32,553 bases of DNA, taken from Nitrospira sp. Its GTDB lineage: Bacteria > Nitrospirota > Nitrospiria > Nitrospirales > Nitrospiraceae. Below the pieces are notes generated by a model. It was not told the origin of the DNA, made no database searches, and saw nothing but the letters and a program-made list of their open reading frames with translations. The stretch covers positions 52,657 through 85,209 of the forward strand of contig SWDR01000028.1 in assembly GCA_005116815.1 (NCBI GenBank). The letters run 5' to 3'. A program made the position numbers and the translations under genes. Shown piece by piece: positions 1 to 9,227 of this stretch; the first letter of the stretch is position 1, and every line of letters starts with the position of its first letter.

Positions 1-2086
1 GGGCGGTTACGTCCGCCACCATAGGCCAGGCCACCGCCCATTTCCGCTCCACCTGTCTGGAAAACTCAGCGGCAGTAACGGCTGGAAGCTTGGCCATGCC
101 CTTCTTTTCCAGCGTACGAAGCATGCGGGCATAGAGCTGCGCGATCGCATGCTGTGAGGGCGCAATCGAGAGATGCATACTGGCCCAGAGGCCTATCCTG
201 TCCCGGAGCATAAGTAGGAGCAAGGCCAAACCGACCACCACCATTCCCGTAATAAGCTCCAACACCCCCGGCTGGACGATTCTGGACAGACGCGCCAGAC
301 GATTGAGTACATGGCCTATTGGAGCGCTCAACGCCGACACCCAGCCACTCACTCTCTCACGCAATGCATCACTGCCTTCTCGAACTCCGTGAACAACTGC
401 TAATTGATCCTTCCCGCTATAACGAACAAACAGACGATCCCACTGTAATCGAAAGGATTCCCCAAATCGTCGAATAGACTCCCATCGAGAAGTCCCGACC
501 GCTGCGCTGACGCTGGGTGTGGGATCCATCGTGATCCAGCCAGATTGCGGAAAGTAGACCTCAACCCAGGCATGCGCGTCCCGCTGGCGCACAGTGAAGT
601 ATCCCCCAAACTCGTTCCATTCTGTGGCCAAGAATCCTGTCACCAGTCGAGCTGGAATCCCTACCGTGCGTAACATCATGACCATCGCAGTTGCGTAATG
701 CTCGCAGTATCCCGTCTTACGTACGAATAGAAACTCATCGAGTGGATGACTTAGTGTTGCTGTATCGGCCTCAAGGCTGTACCGATAGTTTTCCAAAAGA
801 TGCTGCTGGATCGCGAGCGTTTGTCCAAATGGTGTCGCGGCCTGCTGAGCGACCCGATGCGCGAGGTCAGCAACCTGCTGTGATTCTACGGGAACTTGGA
901 GGTAGCGGGAACGAATAGAGTCGGGATAGACCAGAGCCATCGCGGCCCGGTCGCCCGCGACGAGCTGCGGGACCTGAGAGGTGACAGAATATCGGGAACG
1001 AGAAGAAGGAGAGAGCGGCAAGTGGAGGCCACTCATGGCATCAACCTGTACGGCGAGAAAATCACCGCTCACAACTTCCGCGAATGGAGCGGCAAACAAG
1101 ACTGGGGTATCGAGCGTTTCCAGCAGAATATCTTGGCGGATCGGCACGGATAGGCTGTCCGGGAGACGACTGCCAACTGGACGCGCAAGGAACACCCCCT
1201 CCGCCACGAGACTCAATGAACGGCGACGGGTTCCGCTGTGGCTCCATGATCGTCCATCGTATTGATCGTAGGCGAGGCCTCGTAAATAGAGGCGATCTTT
1301 CGCAACAGTCGGTTGGTCAGGCAATTCAACCCGCATGACGATCTGAGGATCCTGTTTGACAGACCCAATCGTCCCCAGGTCCACCCGATCGGAAAATCCC
1401 GTCGTCCGCAGAGCTTCCCCATGTGTTTTTTGTAATACGCCGGCCCCGATACGAGGGATCACAAAGAAAATGGCAAGTGTCAGACCAACCGTGATGACGG
1501 CGACTCCGTTCGTCAACCAAAAGAATCGGTGAGTGATCCTGCTCGGGGGTGTTGCGTGACGGGCTGCCGTGCTCGTGGGTGTAATGACGGCTGAGGATTC
1601 GCCCGTTTCCTGGGTCAAGTGATACAGCAAGAGTGTCCAGACCGCCCCGAGCAGGTACAGCAGAAAAATCGGCAGATACCATGCATCGGTTGTGAGTGCA
1701 GCGGACGCCAGGATTGCCATGAGACTGATGGCATAGAGGTGCCGATAATCACACCGCTGTTGAAGGGTGAGCAACTTGATGCTCAGTAACATAACCAAGA
1801 AATGGATACCAGCCGGGAGAAGATCTTGTGATACCACCGTCAAATCGATCAGAAATATGACAAAGGCGCCGATCAACAGAACGTTCCAAATGGCTGGGGA
1901 AACAATGACCAGTGCCATCGCACGCCGAACAAATGAAATCCCTCCCGCGTCACACAACTTGACGATGAGGATGATCGCCGTCGGAAGGGCGATCCAGAGG
2001 GGGACACTTTGCGCAAACACCAGACCGCTGAATGCAATGATCGCGAGGAGGACGGAGCTGAGCTTAAAGGCTTGATCAAAAGGCAT
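1..2086 (-). CDS. TgpA-like membrane transglutaminase (DUF3488 + transglutaminase core), 3' end cut by window edge
   Basis: The frame is open from ATG 2086 to the left edge (695 codons read, no stop), so the C terminus is missing. Residues 1-210 hold several hydrophobic segments typical of the DUF3488 N-terminal membrane part. A soluble region follows, then a transglutaminase-like core with a visible catalytic triad: Cys461 in GYCEHYA, His505 in DAHAWVEVY and Asp521 in MDPTP. Another membrane segment lies near residues 611-627, followed by the start of a cytoplasmic DUF4129-like tail. The start overlaps the end of the DUF58 gene by 11 bases, so the two are probably translationally coupled. 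Family knowledge: MoxR-DUF58-TgpA sets are common in bacteria, and the transglutaminase fold may act as a protease or in peptide cross-linking outside the membrane. The substrate is unknown. Confidence 0.88.
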   Translation of the reverse strand, partial: MPFDQAFKLSSVLLAIIAFSGLVFAQSVPLWIALPTAIILIVKLCDAGGISFVRRAMALVIVSPAIWNVLLIGAFVIFLIDLTVVSQDLLPAGIHFLVMLLSIKLLTLQQRCDYRHLYAISLMAILASAALTTDAWYLPIFLLYLLGAVWTLLLYHLTQETGESSAVITPTSTAARHATPPSRITHRFFWLTNGVAVITVGLTLAIFFVIPRIGAGVLQKTHGEALRTTGFSDRVDLGTIGSVKQDPQIVMRVELPDQPTVAKDRLYLRGLAYDQYDGRSWSHSGTRRRSLSLVAEGVFLARPVGSRLPDSLSVPIRQDILLETLDTPVLFAAPFAEVVSGDFLAVQVDAMSGLHLPLSPSSRSRYSVTSQVPQLVAGDRAAMALVYPDSIRSRYLQVPVESQQVADLAHRVAQQAATPFGQTLAIQQHLLENYRYSLEADTATLSHPLDEFLFVRKTGYCEHYATAMVMMLRTVGIPARLVTGFLATEWNEFGGYFTVRQRDAHAWVEVYFPQSGWITMDPTPSVSAAVGTSRWESIRRFGESFRLQWDRLFVRYSGKDQLAVVHGVREGSDALRERVSGWVSALSAPIGHVLNRLARLSRIVQPGVLELITGMVVVGLALLLLMLRDRIGLWASMHLSIAPSQHAIAQLYARMLRTLEKKGMAKLPAVTAAEFSRQVERKWAVAWPMVADVTA

Positions 2087-3224
2087 GAGTTAATTCTTCG
2101 AGTTGTGCCGCATGGAGCACTCGATTGGCCTGTACCGTGCTTGCAGATCCCGCCTGCTCCGACCAGGGGACAACCGCCACCGTATACCCTCGATCGGCTT
2201 CGTGGGGGAGCGATAGGGACTCGCTGCTCTGGTTGGCCTCACTTGTTTCAGGCGGATGCCGTTCGCAAAGCGCCAACAGGCGTAGCATCGCAAAGAGATG
2301 GGCAGATCCGGATCCGAGACCAGAGTCCTCCCTCCCAACGATCAGTCGCACAGGGTACGCCCGTTCGGTCAGTTGCCAGAGGAGCGATGCAACGAATGTC
2401 ACACTTCGTTCGAATAGCGGTTCGCTTTCGTCTGGAGCCACGATCGAAAGAATGACCAGAATTCGACGCTGATCTTCTGCTTCGGTTTCCCGCACGATGA
2501 GCTGGGATGTGCGGGCCGTTGTCATCCAATGAATGGATCGCGAGTCATCGCCCGGCTGATAGAGGCGTAAGTTGTAGAGTTGGGTCCCATGTCCTCGTCG
2601 TGAGAGAGACTCTCCTTGTCCTTCGCTGACCAACTCATCCATGAATCGCAGGGCGAGTGGCTTGATAGGAGGACTGACAAGCAGATGCGCTTCCGTGGCG
2701 TAGAACCCTTTCTTGAGAAATAACCCAAATGGAAATAGCGTCTGCGCCCGGATGCCTTCAAACCGAATCCAGCCCCGTTTTGTTGCAAGTAGTGGATAGG
2801 ACAGGAGCATCGAGCTCTGCGCGGGTAGCAGGTGAATGGCGAGTCCTCGGTCGACCTCCTGGCCTTCGACAACATCAAGAAAACGCAGGGAAAAGCTGGG
2901 CAGGTGCCGATGCCGGTTGGCGACTGAGAGCGTGAGTGTGGTCGGCTCATTGGCCATGATGAGATCAGGCACATGCCGGCGAATTTCCAACCGGCGAAGA
3001 CAATGTTCGGAGAGCAGTCCTGATATCACGATGAGGCTGAGCATCATCGCCAACAGTAAGTAAAATAGATTGTTGCCGGTGTTAATGGCGGCAAGCCCGA
3101 TCCCGAACGTAAACAGAAGAAACCTGGTCCCTTCGGGTGTAAAACGAATCGACCGCCGACGGGACAGACCTCGCAGAGACGAGAAGACCGAAAAGGCACG
3201 GAGGGTGAGAAGTGGGTGCTTCAC
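2076..3224 (-). CDS. DUF58 domain membrane-anchored protein
   Basis: The protein has 382 residues. A basic N terminus is followed by two close membrane segments (about residues 34-72). A soluble domain ends in the DUF58 signature around residues 218-250, with R-x-Y-x2-GD-x2-R-x-IHW and a downstream VRETEAE stretch. The start is GTG at 3224 with no strong ribosome site; another start nearby is possible. The gene lies 44 bases after the MoxR gene and overlaps the transglutaminase gene, forming the common MoxR-DUF58-TGase set. DUF58 proteins have a von Willebrand A-like fold and are thought to be clients or partners of MoxR ATPases. Membrane location is inferred from the hydrophobic segments. 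Confidence 0.9.
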   Translation of the reverse strand: MKHPLLTLRAFSVFSSLRGLSRRRSIRFTPEGTRFLLFTFGIGLAAINTGNNLFYLLLAMMLSLIVISGLLSEHCLRRLEIRRHVPDLIMANEPTTLTLSVANRHRHLPSFSLRFLDVVEGQEVDRGLAIHLLPAQSSMLLSYPLLATKRGWIRFEGIRAQTLFPFGLFLKKGFYATEAHLLVSPPIKPLALRFMDELVSEGQGESLSRRGHGTQLYNLRLYQPGDDSRSIHWMTTARTSQLIVRETEAEDQRRILVILSIVAPDESEPLFERSVTFVASLLWQLTERAYPVRLIVGREDSGLGSGSAHLFAMLRLLALCERHPPETSEANQSSESLSLPHEADRGYTVAVVPWSEQAGSASTVQANRVLHAAQLEELTHAF

Positions 3225-3268
3225 GCGGGTACTTCATCCAGTTGGCCGAGACGCCCATCCGTGACAGG

Positions 3269-4210
3269 CTAGACGGGGACGGGAACGGTCTCAACAATAT
3301 CGAGAACCATACGTTCGGCCTGTTCGAAACTCTGGGTCCGCATCCCATGGGTCCGATTCAGCATGACACGGTGGGACAGCACGATCGGCGCCAGCTCCTT
3401 GATGTCGTCGGGAAGGCAATAGTCGCGTCCCCGGACGACCGCCAGTGCCTTGGCAGCCTTGCTCAGCGCTAGCGCTCCACGGGTACTAACGCCCAGAGAA
3501 AGTAGCTCACTCTGACGGGTTGCTTGTACAATCGCGAGCAAATAGTCTGTCACGCTCTCTTCCATATGCACCTGATCGACGCGGGCCTGTAATACCAATA
3601 CTTCGTGAGCCGTCAACACCGCTTCCAATGCTTCAGCCGGATGCAACGAATGTGAACGGTCGAGCACCTTACGCTCTTCCTCAAGCGAGGGGTATCCAAT
3701 AGAGAGGCGCATCAGAAACCGGTCGAGTTGTGACTCTGGAAGAGGAAATGTCCCATGATATTCGGCAGGGTTCTGCGTCGCGATAACCATAAAGGGCTGC
3801 TCAAGCGGATGGGTCTGATTATCGACGGAAATCTGTGCCTCGCTCATCGCTTCCAGAAGACTGCTCTGAGTCTTCGGCGTGGTGCGATTGATCTCGTCAG
3901 CCAGTACAACATTGGCAAATATTGGACCCGGTATGAACTCGAACCCCTGTTTTTGCCGATTGAACATCGAGACGCCGACGATGTCGGAGGGCAAGAGATC
4001 GCTGGTGAATTGAATGCGCTTGAACGAACAGTCGAGTGACCTGGCCAAGCTATGTGCCAACGTGGTTTTACCGACCCCTGGCACATCTTCGAGCAACAGA
4101 TGGCCTCGAGCCAGAAGACAAACCACCGCCATCTCGATCACATGGGCTTTCCCCTTGATGACCAGCCCAATATTGTCCTGGATCGCCCGGATGGTGTGAA
4201 CTGAACTCAT
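3269..4210 (-). CDS. MoxR family AAA+ ATPase
   Basis: The protein has 313 residues, normal for the family. Visible ATPase motifs are the Walker A loop at residues 41-50 (EDVPGVGKTT, Lys48), Walker B at 101-106 (VVLADE), and sensor 1 at 144-148 (ATQNP). The C-terminal lid domain is also present. MoxR ATPases act as chaperones that mature or switch on partner proteins, often ones with von Willebrand-type domains. The partner here is most likely the adjacent DUF58 protein. The start ATG at 4210 has no strong Shine-Dalgarno. The gene heads the leftward MoxR-DUF58-transglutaminase set, 167 bases after the uncharacterised 437-residue gene. Confidence 0.95.
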   Translation of the reverse strand: MSSVHTIRAIQDNIGLVIKGKAHVIEMAVVCLLARGHLLLEDVPGVGKTTLAHSLARSLDCSFKRIQFTSDLLPSDIVGVSMFNRQKQGFEFIPGPIFANVVLADEINRTTPKTQSSLLEAMSEAQISVDNQTHPLEQPFMVIATQNPAEYHGTFPLPESQLDRFLMRLSIGYPSLEEERKVLDRSHSLHPAEALEAVLTAHEVLVLQARVDQVHMEESVTDYLLAIVQATRQSELLSLGVSTRGALALSKAAKALAVVRGRDYCLPDDIKELAPIVLSHRVMLNRTHGMRTQSFEQAERMVLDIVETVPVPV

Positions 4211-4377
4211 GTTGTGATTAGTGGTCCTGGTGATTCAGGCGTGCATGGTGATCTGGCACGATCGAAGTCTAACAAAGGGTCTGGAGACGGTCAATTTTCA
4301 CGTGAGTTTTTGCATCAACCAGTCTGGAGACGGCGACGCATAAGGGTTTGCGACGGCGGGACGGTTCTATTCCCGGT

Positions 4378-5691
4378 CTATTCCGGCACGAGGATCAGCA
4401 TCCAAGGAGGGGTCTCCTCGACCATGTCAGAAAACCGACGGGCGGTACTACTGGAGGGGATGCCTGGGAAGACGGCTCCTCGGCGAATCTGAACGGAGCG
4501 GAAACGATAGGTTGGACTCTGCATGGGGAGAAGTGGGAGCACGCGTGGAATCTGCCTGCGTAACAGGCCGCAATCTGAGAGGTTCAGAGTCTCGCCTTGC
4601 GCAAGGCTCGAGAGTCGCTCGAAGATCTCGCCGAAAATCGTCGGGAGATTCGCTGCTGTGAACGGCTGATTGTCCGGTCGATAGCCAACCTCGTCGAGAA
4701 GTTGTGCGAGGACTTCCCAGAAGACCTGGGTATCCACGGCTCCAAGGACACAGAGGAGGCCGCGGCGCGCCAACAAGTCGAGCAGGGATAGGGGGCCTCG
4801 AATCTCAAACTTCCAGGGAGGAAAGAGCAATGCACGGTCCCCATGCTGAACCTCCAGTGCCTGTTCGCCTGCATATTGGGTCTTCCGGAATGTGCCTTTG
4901 GTTCGATGGAGCTCTTGCGTGACGATCTGATCGGACAATCTGGTCGGTTCGTAGGCAAATGTGGGGGTCGCAGGAGCCCAGCAGGTTGCGATTGTATAGC
5001 GCGGTGCCAGCTTCCCGGCTTGATCCAGGGTACCCAGATCAAACATGTCGTGGTTTCCAAAGAATTGAAACGAGAGCCCGGTCCGGGACCGCAGGCCATT
5101 GAGTCGCTCCCGTTCCGGATGGAGAGGGCCGCCCAGCTGTGAGCCTGGCTGAAGGCGATCAAGGGCATGGAGAATCAACTCGCGCTGTCGCTGTTGAAGG
5201 GGAACGACATATTGCTCGACCAGTTCAGTGGCAAACGAGAGGTCGCCAGCGCCCACATCGAGCAGGGACGCCACATCCGCATCGAGCAACAAGTCAAATG
5301 GATTACCGTGGGAATGAACGAATGCTTCAATTTCATCGCTCCGAAGGGAACTCATTGGCCATTGGGACGTCGGATCCTCAACAACACCGAGCCATACACA
5401 CAAAGCCCGAACGGCTTTTGTCGGAGGTAGGCCTGTGAGTTCCTTCAGTCGGGGGCCGGGAAGATCCTGAATCCGTGCGGCTTCCGCATTTCCCAACGCC
5501 ACGGTCATGGCGTCACGGATGGTGACAGACAGATCGGCACGATGGGCTTCCTCAATCAACCGTTTCAACGTCGCCGTGAGCCGGCTCGCCTCAACAAGTT
5601 TGCGGGAGGCCTCCCACTCCTTCTCTCGTTCCTGCAAGAGCTGTGTGACCTGTGAACGGAAGTCTGCAAGGACCTGTGCTGTGGAATTCAT
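4378..5691 (-). CDS. Conserved-looking protein of unknown function with a methyltransferase-like glycine motif
   Basis: I do not recognise this 437-residue protein. The N terminus (about residues 8-50) is charged and helical, possibly a short coiled coil. At residues 143-157 there is LLDVGAGDLSFATEL, which resembles SAM-binding motif I of class I methyltransferases. After it come F-FGNHDMFDLG (about 209-219) and a region rich in Leu and Pro. No signal peptide or membrane segment is evident. The reading frame is long and its codon use matches neighbours, so it is very likely a real gene. It lies on the same strand as the MoxR gene, 167 bases upstream, and is divergent from the ChaN-like gene. 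A methyltransferase role is only a suggestion from the single glycine motif. Confidence 0.75.
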   Translation of the reverse strand: MNSTAQVLADFRSQVTQLLQEREKEWEASRKLVEASRLTATLKRLIEEAHRADLSVTIRDAMTVALGNAEAARIQDLPGPRLKELTGLPPTKAVRALCVWLGVVEDPTSQWPMSSLRSDEIEAFVHSHGNPFDLLLDADVASLLDVGAGDLSFATELVEQYVVPLQQRQRELILHALDRLQPGSQLGGPLHPERERLNGLRSRTGLSFQFFGNHDMFDLGTLDQAGKLAPRYTIATCWAPATPTFAYEPTRLSDQIVTQELHRTKGTFRKTQYAGEQALEVQHGDRALLFPPWKFEIRGPLSLLDLLARRGLLCVLGAVDTQVFWEVLAQLLDEVGYRPDNQPFTAANLPTIFGEIFERLSSLAQGETLNLSDCGLLRRQIPRVLPLLPMQSPTYRFRSVQIRRGAVFPGIPSSSTARRFSDMVEETPPWMLILVPE

Positions 5692-5829
5692 GAGTCGGTT
5701 GGTGCGAGGGTTCCTATTGGTAGATCAGTCGATGTTCAGCCGAAGAATGTCTGTCAGCATAACGACCTGGGCCATGAGCGTCAAGGATCACGTCTTGCCG
5801 CATCGCGAGACCTATGTTAGGTAGAGATC

Positions 5830-6855
5830 ATGCGTAACACTCCTGTACCGTTCGCGAGGCACGCGATCTTTGCTATGGGCCAACTGCTATTGGTCGTTGG
5901 GGCCTTGTGGGGCTTCGTGGCCTGCACGAGTGGAGGCGGAGCGGTATCTTCGATCTCCTCGCGCGATCACCACCGTACTCCGTTCCAGGAATGGCAGATC
6001 ATCGACACGGCGACGGGGCAACCGGTCTCCCTCGACCAATGGACCTCGCTGTTGCTGCAGCAGGACATCATTTATCTGGGCGAAGAACATCACAATCGTT
6101 TTCACATTGATGCAGCAATACAACTTTTACGGGGACTGAAAGCGGAAGGGCGCACGCCGGTCCTGGCCATGGAAATGTTCGGCTGGGACGGCCAAGCAGC
6201 ATTGGATCAGTATCTTTCCGGTTCCGAACCGACCAGACAGGCATTCCTCGAGGCTGTCCAGTGGAGACAAAACTGGGGCGGTTCTTACGAGGACTATGAA
6301 CCGCTGGTCCTGTTGGCAAAGGAGCAACATTGGACGGTTCGGGCCATGAATCCCCCAAAGGCCTTAGTCCGAAGCGTCGCCCAACAGGGATTGGCTCAGG
6401 CACAATCTGATCCGGTCATGACGGAATGGGGCATGAAGGACGAAGCCATCGTCGATGATCCTGTCTACCGTGCCCGCATTCTCGAACAACTCCAGGCCTG
6501 TCATGGCGGCGGGAACGATAGCCTCTATCAAACAATGTATGAAGCCTCCATGGTCCGAGACGAAGCTATGGCCAAAACCTTAGTCAAACGTCTCACTCAA
6601 ATTCGCGCTGAAACTGATGTGATGGCAGGACCGCTGGTGAGCTATACCGGAGGCGGACATATTCAGTATAACCTTCCAGTTCCGAAACGAGTGGTCCGCC
6701 GCCTGACCGATCCTGTCCGCCAGGTGACTGTCTACATGACATCGTTCGAGGTGGAGCGTATCGAGGAACTACAAGAGATGATCCGGGAAAAGATTGCCGA
6801 TTATCTCTGGCTGACCCCTGTCAGTAGTCAGGGGCCGCCTCGCCGATGCCGATAG
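5830..6855 (+). CDS. ChaN family (haem-binding uptake, Tiki superfamily) lipoprotein
   Basis: The protein has 341 residues. It starts with a signal peptide ending in a lipobox (GFVAC, Cys32), so it is probably a lipoprotein. The ChaN domain follows: GEEHHN at residues 84-89, an AMEMFGWDGQ segment, a W-x-Y-EPLVLLA stretch, and a late GGGHIQYNLPVP motif. These conserved Glu and His residues define the ChaN/DUF399 family. Campylobacter ChaN binds haem and is implicated in iron uptake; TIKI relatives are metalloproteases. No iron-uptake genes are nearby, so haem binding is inferred from family only. A weak AGGTAGAG ribosome site precedes the ATG. The gene is divergent from the 437-residue unknown gene across a 138-base gap. 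Confidence 0.85.
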   Translation: MRNTPVPFARHAIFAMGQLLLVVGALWGFVACTSGGGAVSSISSRDHHRTPFQEWQIIDTATGQPVSLDQWTSLLLQQDIIYLGEEHHNRFHIDAAIQLLRGLKAEGRTPVLAMEMFGWDGQAALDQYLSGSEPTRQAFLEAVQWRQNWGGSYEDYEPLVLLAKEQHWTVRAMNPPKALVRSVAQQGLAQAQSDPVMTEWGMKDEAIVDDPVYRARILEQLQACHGGGNDSLYQTMYEASMVRDEAMAKTLVKRLTQIRAETDVMAGPLVSYTGGGHIQYNLPVPKRVVRRLTDPVRQVTVYMTSFEVERIEELQEMIREKIADYLWLTPVSSQGPPRRCR

Positions 6856-6903
6856 AAACATAAGCCGTGAGGGCCGCCTCTCACATACATATAAGGAGAC
6901 GTG

Positions 6904-7143
6904 ATGTCTGACAAACCAGTGATAGCCCAGCGAACTCCCTGCACGTTAGAAGTTGGTCCGGGAACCGTCTATTGGTGTCGATGTGGCCGCTCAAAGACAC
7001 AACCGTTTTGCGATGGATCCCATACGGGGACTGACTTCTCACCAATGGAAGTCCATTTCGATGAAAAAAAACGGGTCTCGCTCTGTGGCTGTAAACACAC
7101 GAAGAAGCCTCCCTTCTGCGATGGCTCTCACTCGAAGATCTAA
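6904..7143 (+). CDS. CDGSH iron-sulfur domain protein (two motifs)
   Basis: This 79-residue protein carries two copies of the CDGSH 2Fe-2S motif (C-x-C-x8-CDGSH). The first has Cys25, Cys27, Cys36 and His40; the second has Cys61, Cys63, Cys72 and His76. Each set of three Cys and one His should bind one redox-active 2Fe-2S cluster, as in mitoNEET and bacterial relatives. I chose ATG 6904 rather than GTG 6901 because AGGAG at 6894-6898 is at normal distance from the ATG and too close to the GTG. There is no membrane anchor, so the protein is probably cytoplasmic. It lies 48 bases after the ChaN-like gene and may be co-transcribed with it. The biological role is unknown. Confidence 0.92.
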   Translation: MSDKPVIAQRTPCTLEVGPGTVYWCRCGRSKTQPFCDGSHTGTDFSPMEVHFDEKKRVSLCGCKHTKKPPFCDGSHSKI

Positions 7144-7258
7144 CGAGCAGCCCTTCGTCTGGCGTGAGACTGTACGATCTGATTTTTGAGGACGGCTCGT
7201 TGATGCCTCAGGGAGGATCTCGACGCATCATGACTACCGGTGAAAATCCGACGAACTC

Positions 7259-7283
7259 TTGACAGTTTAGTCGACCCGTCTCA
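7259..7283 (+). promoter_or_regulatory. Possible sigma70-type promoter before the SWIM gene
   Basis: A perfect TTGACA box lies at 7259-7264, followed about 18 bases later by a weak AGACTA. It sits roughly 50 bases before the likely start of the SWIM gene. The -10 match is poor, so this is tentative. Confidence 0.25.
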
Positions 7284-7333
7284 GACTACGCGGGAACATC
7301 AGTTGGAGTCGTTCGCGATTGGGAACACAGCGC

Positions 7334-7912
7334 ATGCGAAATAAGATCCCCTGCTCTGCTGAGCGGTTAAGCCTCCTGGATCCTCCTATGATCCAGGCAG
7401 TGGTCGATCGTAATGCCTTTCACATCGGCAGCCAGTACCTCTCCGAGAATCGCGTTCGAATTGTCGAGGCCGATGACGCGCAGATTTCTTCCGCCGTCAT
7501 TGGAAACTCCGGTCTCTACGAACAGACGATCCGTCTCAAGGAAGGGCATCTCATTTCCAAATGCAGCTGTTCACTGCCTGAAGAGCCCATGTGCCGCCAT
7601 TGCATCGCGGTTCTGCTGGAGTATCATCGGTGGGCGCAGCCAAGGAACGGTCAACAAAAGAAGACGAAGCCATCCGCAGCCCCGCAGCCAGCACAGGCCC
7701 CTCCGACTAACAATGGTGCGTCTACACCAACACCAACCGCTGCCGCGACGACGACGGACTTTAAGTTGGGGGAGGTGATGGCCTTCATTGAATGGCTTCA
7801 GCCCACGATCAAGGCGTTGGAGCGGTACTCAAGGCTCAGCACTATGGCCGGAACATCGGCGCGTCGTTGCCGAAGCGCTTTTTGCGGAGCTCTTCCATCA
7901 ACTCAATGGTAA
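7334..7912 (+). CDS. SWIM zinc-finger protein, probably 3'-truncated
   Basis: The N-terminal half looks normal for a bacterial SWIM protein: the zinc motif C-x-C-x7-C-x-H uses Cys77, Cys79, Cys87 and His89, followed by an IAVLLEYH helix. A Pro/Ala/Thr-rich linker leads into a helix (GEVMAFIEWLQPTIKALE). After about residue 158 the sequence loses its family character, and the last ~24 codons lie antisense to the end of the convergent radical SAM gene (71-base overlap). This suggests a deletion removed the original 3' end and joined it to the neighbour. The start is ATG 7334; TTG 7319 is in frame but less likely. SWIM domains bind DNA or proteins. Whether the shortened product works is unknown. 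Confidence 0.6.
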   Translation: MRNKIPCSAERLSLLDPPMIQAVVDRNAFHIGSQYLSENRVRIVEADDAQISSAVIGNSGLYEQTIRLKEGHLISKCSCSLPEEPMCRHCIAVLLEYHRWAQPRNGQQKKTKPSAAPQPAQAPPTNNGASTPTPTAAATTTDFKLGEVMAFIEWLQPTIKALERYSRLSTMAGTSARRCRSAFCGALPSTQW

Positions 7913-9227
7913 TCAGGGGGATGTTATTCTCGCGCGCATGTTTTTCGACGCCCTTTTTCACCATGGCACGCAAGAAGTAGGGAATCTTGTTGAGCCGTGA
8001 TTCCGAGTCCGTATCCCAGGCGATATCGCCTTCTTCTGGCGTATTGAAGGCGACTTTGATCTTCTCGCCACCCTTCGGCGTGTAGAGACACCATTCATCT
8101 TCGTCCAGCCAGTCGCCATGATCGACGTACGGGCGCGCGCGACAGCCGCCGCAGATGTCCGTGTATTCGCAATCGCCGCATTTGCCTTTGAGTTGCGGGT
8201 AGCGGAAGGAGTTGAAGACGTCGGACTTTTCCCAGAGATCGGCGAAGCTGGTCTCGCGAATATTCCCGGCTGATAGAGGCATGTAGGGGCAAGGGGTCAA
8301 TTCGCCGTTGGGGGTCACGCGCGCGTAGTTGGTGCCGGCAAGACAGCCGCCGCCCATATACCCGGTCGCTTTGGTGATCGGGGAGTTCGGATCTTTCTCG
8401 TACGCCAGTCTTTTGAAGTGCGGCGCACAGCGAGCCCGGACGAGCATGCCCTTGTAGTTATCCTGACAGTTGACGAGGTAGCCGAGCACTTCTTCGTACT
8501 GAGCCGGGGTGATGTCGGTGAGTTCTTCTCCGCGGCCGGTACAGACCATGAAAAAGACATTGAGCACCTTGGCGCCAAGTTGATGAGCCCAATCGATGAC
8601 CGAGGGTAGCTCCTGGTAATTCATGGGCTGGGCGCTGAAGTGGACTTGGAAGGCCAGCCCGTTCCGTTTGCAGGCCTCGATGCCGGCGAGCGCGGATTCC
8701 CATGCGCCGGGGACGCCACGAAATTGGTTATGCTTCTGGGGATCGAGCGAATCGATGCTGATGCCCATGCCCATCACGCCGATCTCGACCAGGTCCTTTG
8801 CCATTTGGTCGTTGATCAACATGCCGTTGGTCCCGAAGACCACCATGAAGCCGTGTTTCACCGCGTGGCGAGCAATGTCGAGGATGTCGGGGCGGACGAG
8901 CGGTTCGCCGCCCGTGATTACCAGGAGGCAACCCTTGTTGACCTCGGCAATTTGATCGATGAGCTTGTAACATTCTTCGGTCGAGAGTTCGTCGTCCCCG
9001 CCGGCGGACTTCGTCGTCGCGTCGAGATAACAATGGTCGCACTTGAGATTGCAGCGCTTCGTGAGGTTCAGCGCAAGCAGGTAGGGCTTGAAATCGTCGA
9101 CGGTCCGGCCATCGTGCGGCGCCGGGGCCGTGGACGACGGAGACATGAATTTCGTCACCTGTTGCTGAATAGAGCCGAGCGTGCCGCCCAGCGTTTGGAA
9201 ATTCAGGACCGGCAGCGACCGTCCCAT
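7842..9227 (-). CDS. Radical SAM / SPASM protein with C-terminal PCP_red domain
   Basis: The protein has 461 residues. The radical SAM cluster motif is C-x3-C-x2-C at Cys59, Cys63 and Cys66, followed by the SAM-binding GGEP at 106-109. A SPASM-type auxiliary cluster region follows, with Cys267, Cys295, Cys313, Cys350, Cys353, Cys359, Cys362 and Cys380. Residues about 403-452 match the PCP_red pattern (W, RLNKIPYFLR, VEKHAREN, ITIEL), a domain named from the C terminus of the protochlorophyllide reductase BchB/ChlB subunit. The layout resembles NirJ/AhbD-like haem-modifying enzymes, but the substrate cannot be named. The ATG overlaps the stop of the upstream USP-PCP_red gene as TGATG, so the two proteins are probably made together and may share a tetrapyrrole or redox task. 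Confidence 0.9.
   Translation of the reverse strand: MGRSLPVLNFQTLGGTLGSIQQQVTKFMSPSSTAPAPHDGRTVDDFKPYLLALNLTKRCNLKCDHCYLDATTKSAGGDDELSTEECYKLIDQIAEVNKGCLLVITGGEPLVRPDILDIARHAVKHGFMVVFGTNGMLINDQMAKDLVEIGVMGMGISIDSLDPQKHNQFRGVPGAWESALAGIEACKRNGLAFQVHFSAQPMNYQELPSVIDWAHQLGAKVLNVFFMVCTGRGEELTDITPAQYEEVLGYLVNCQDNYKGMLVRARCAPHFKRLAYEKDPNSPITKATGYMGGGCLAGTNYARVTPNGELTPCPYMPLSAGNIRETSFADLWEKSDVFNSFRYPQLKGKCGDCEYTDICGGCRARPYVDHGDWLDEDEWCLYTPKGGEKIKVAFNTPEEGDIAWDTDSESRLNKIPYFLRAMVKKGVEKHARENNIPLITIELMEELRKKRFGNDAPMFRP

Noticed and set aside
7142-7202. A terminator after the CDGSH gene from the inverted AACGAGC/GCTCGTT pair
   Set aside because: The arms are only 7 bases, about 47 bases apart, and no T-run follows the second arm.
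7788-8000. A small plus-strand gene after the SWIM gene
   Set aside because: It is antisense to the conserved C-terminal PCP_red part of the radical SAM gene and has no ribosome site.
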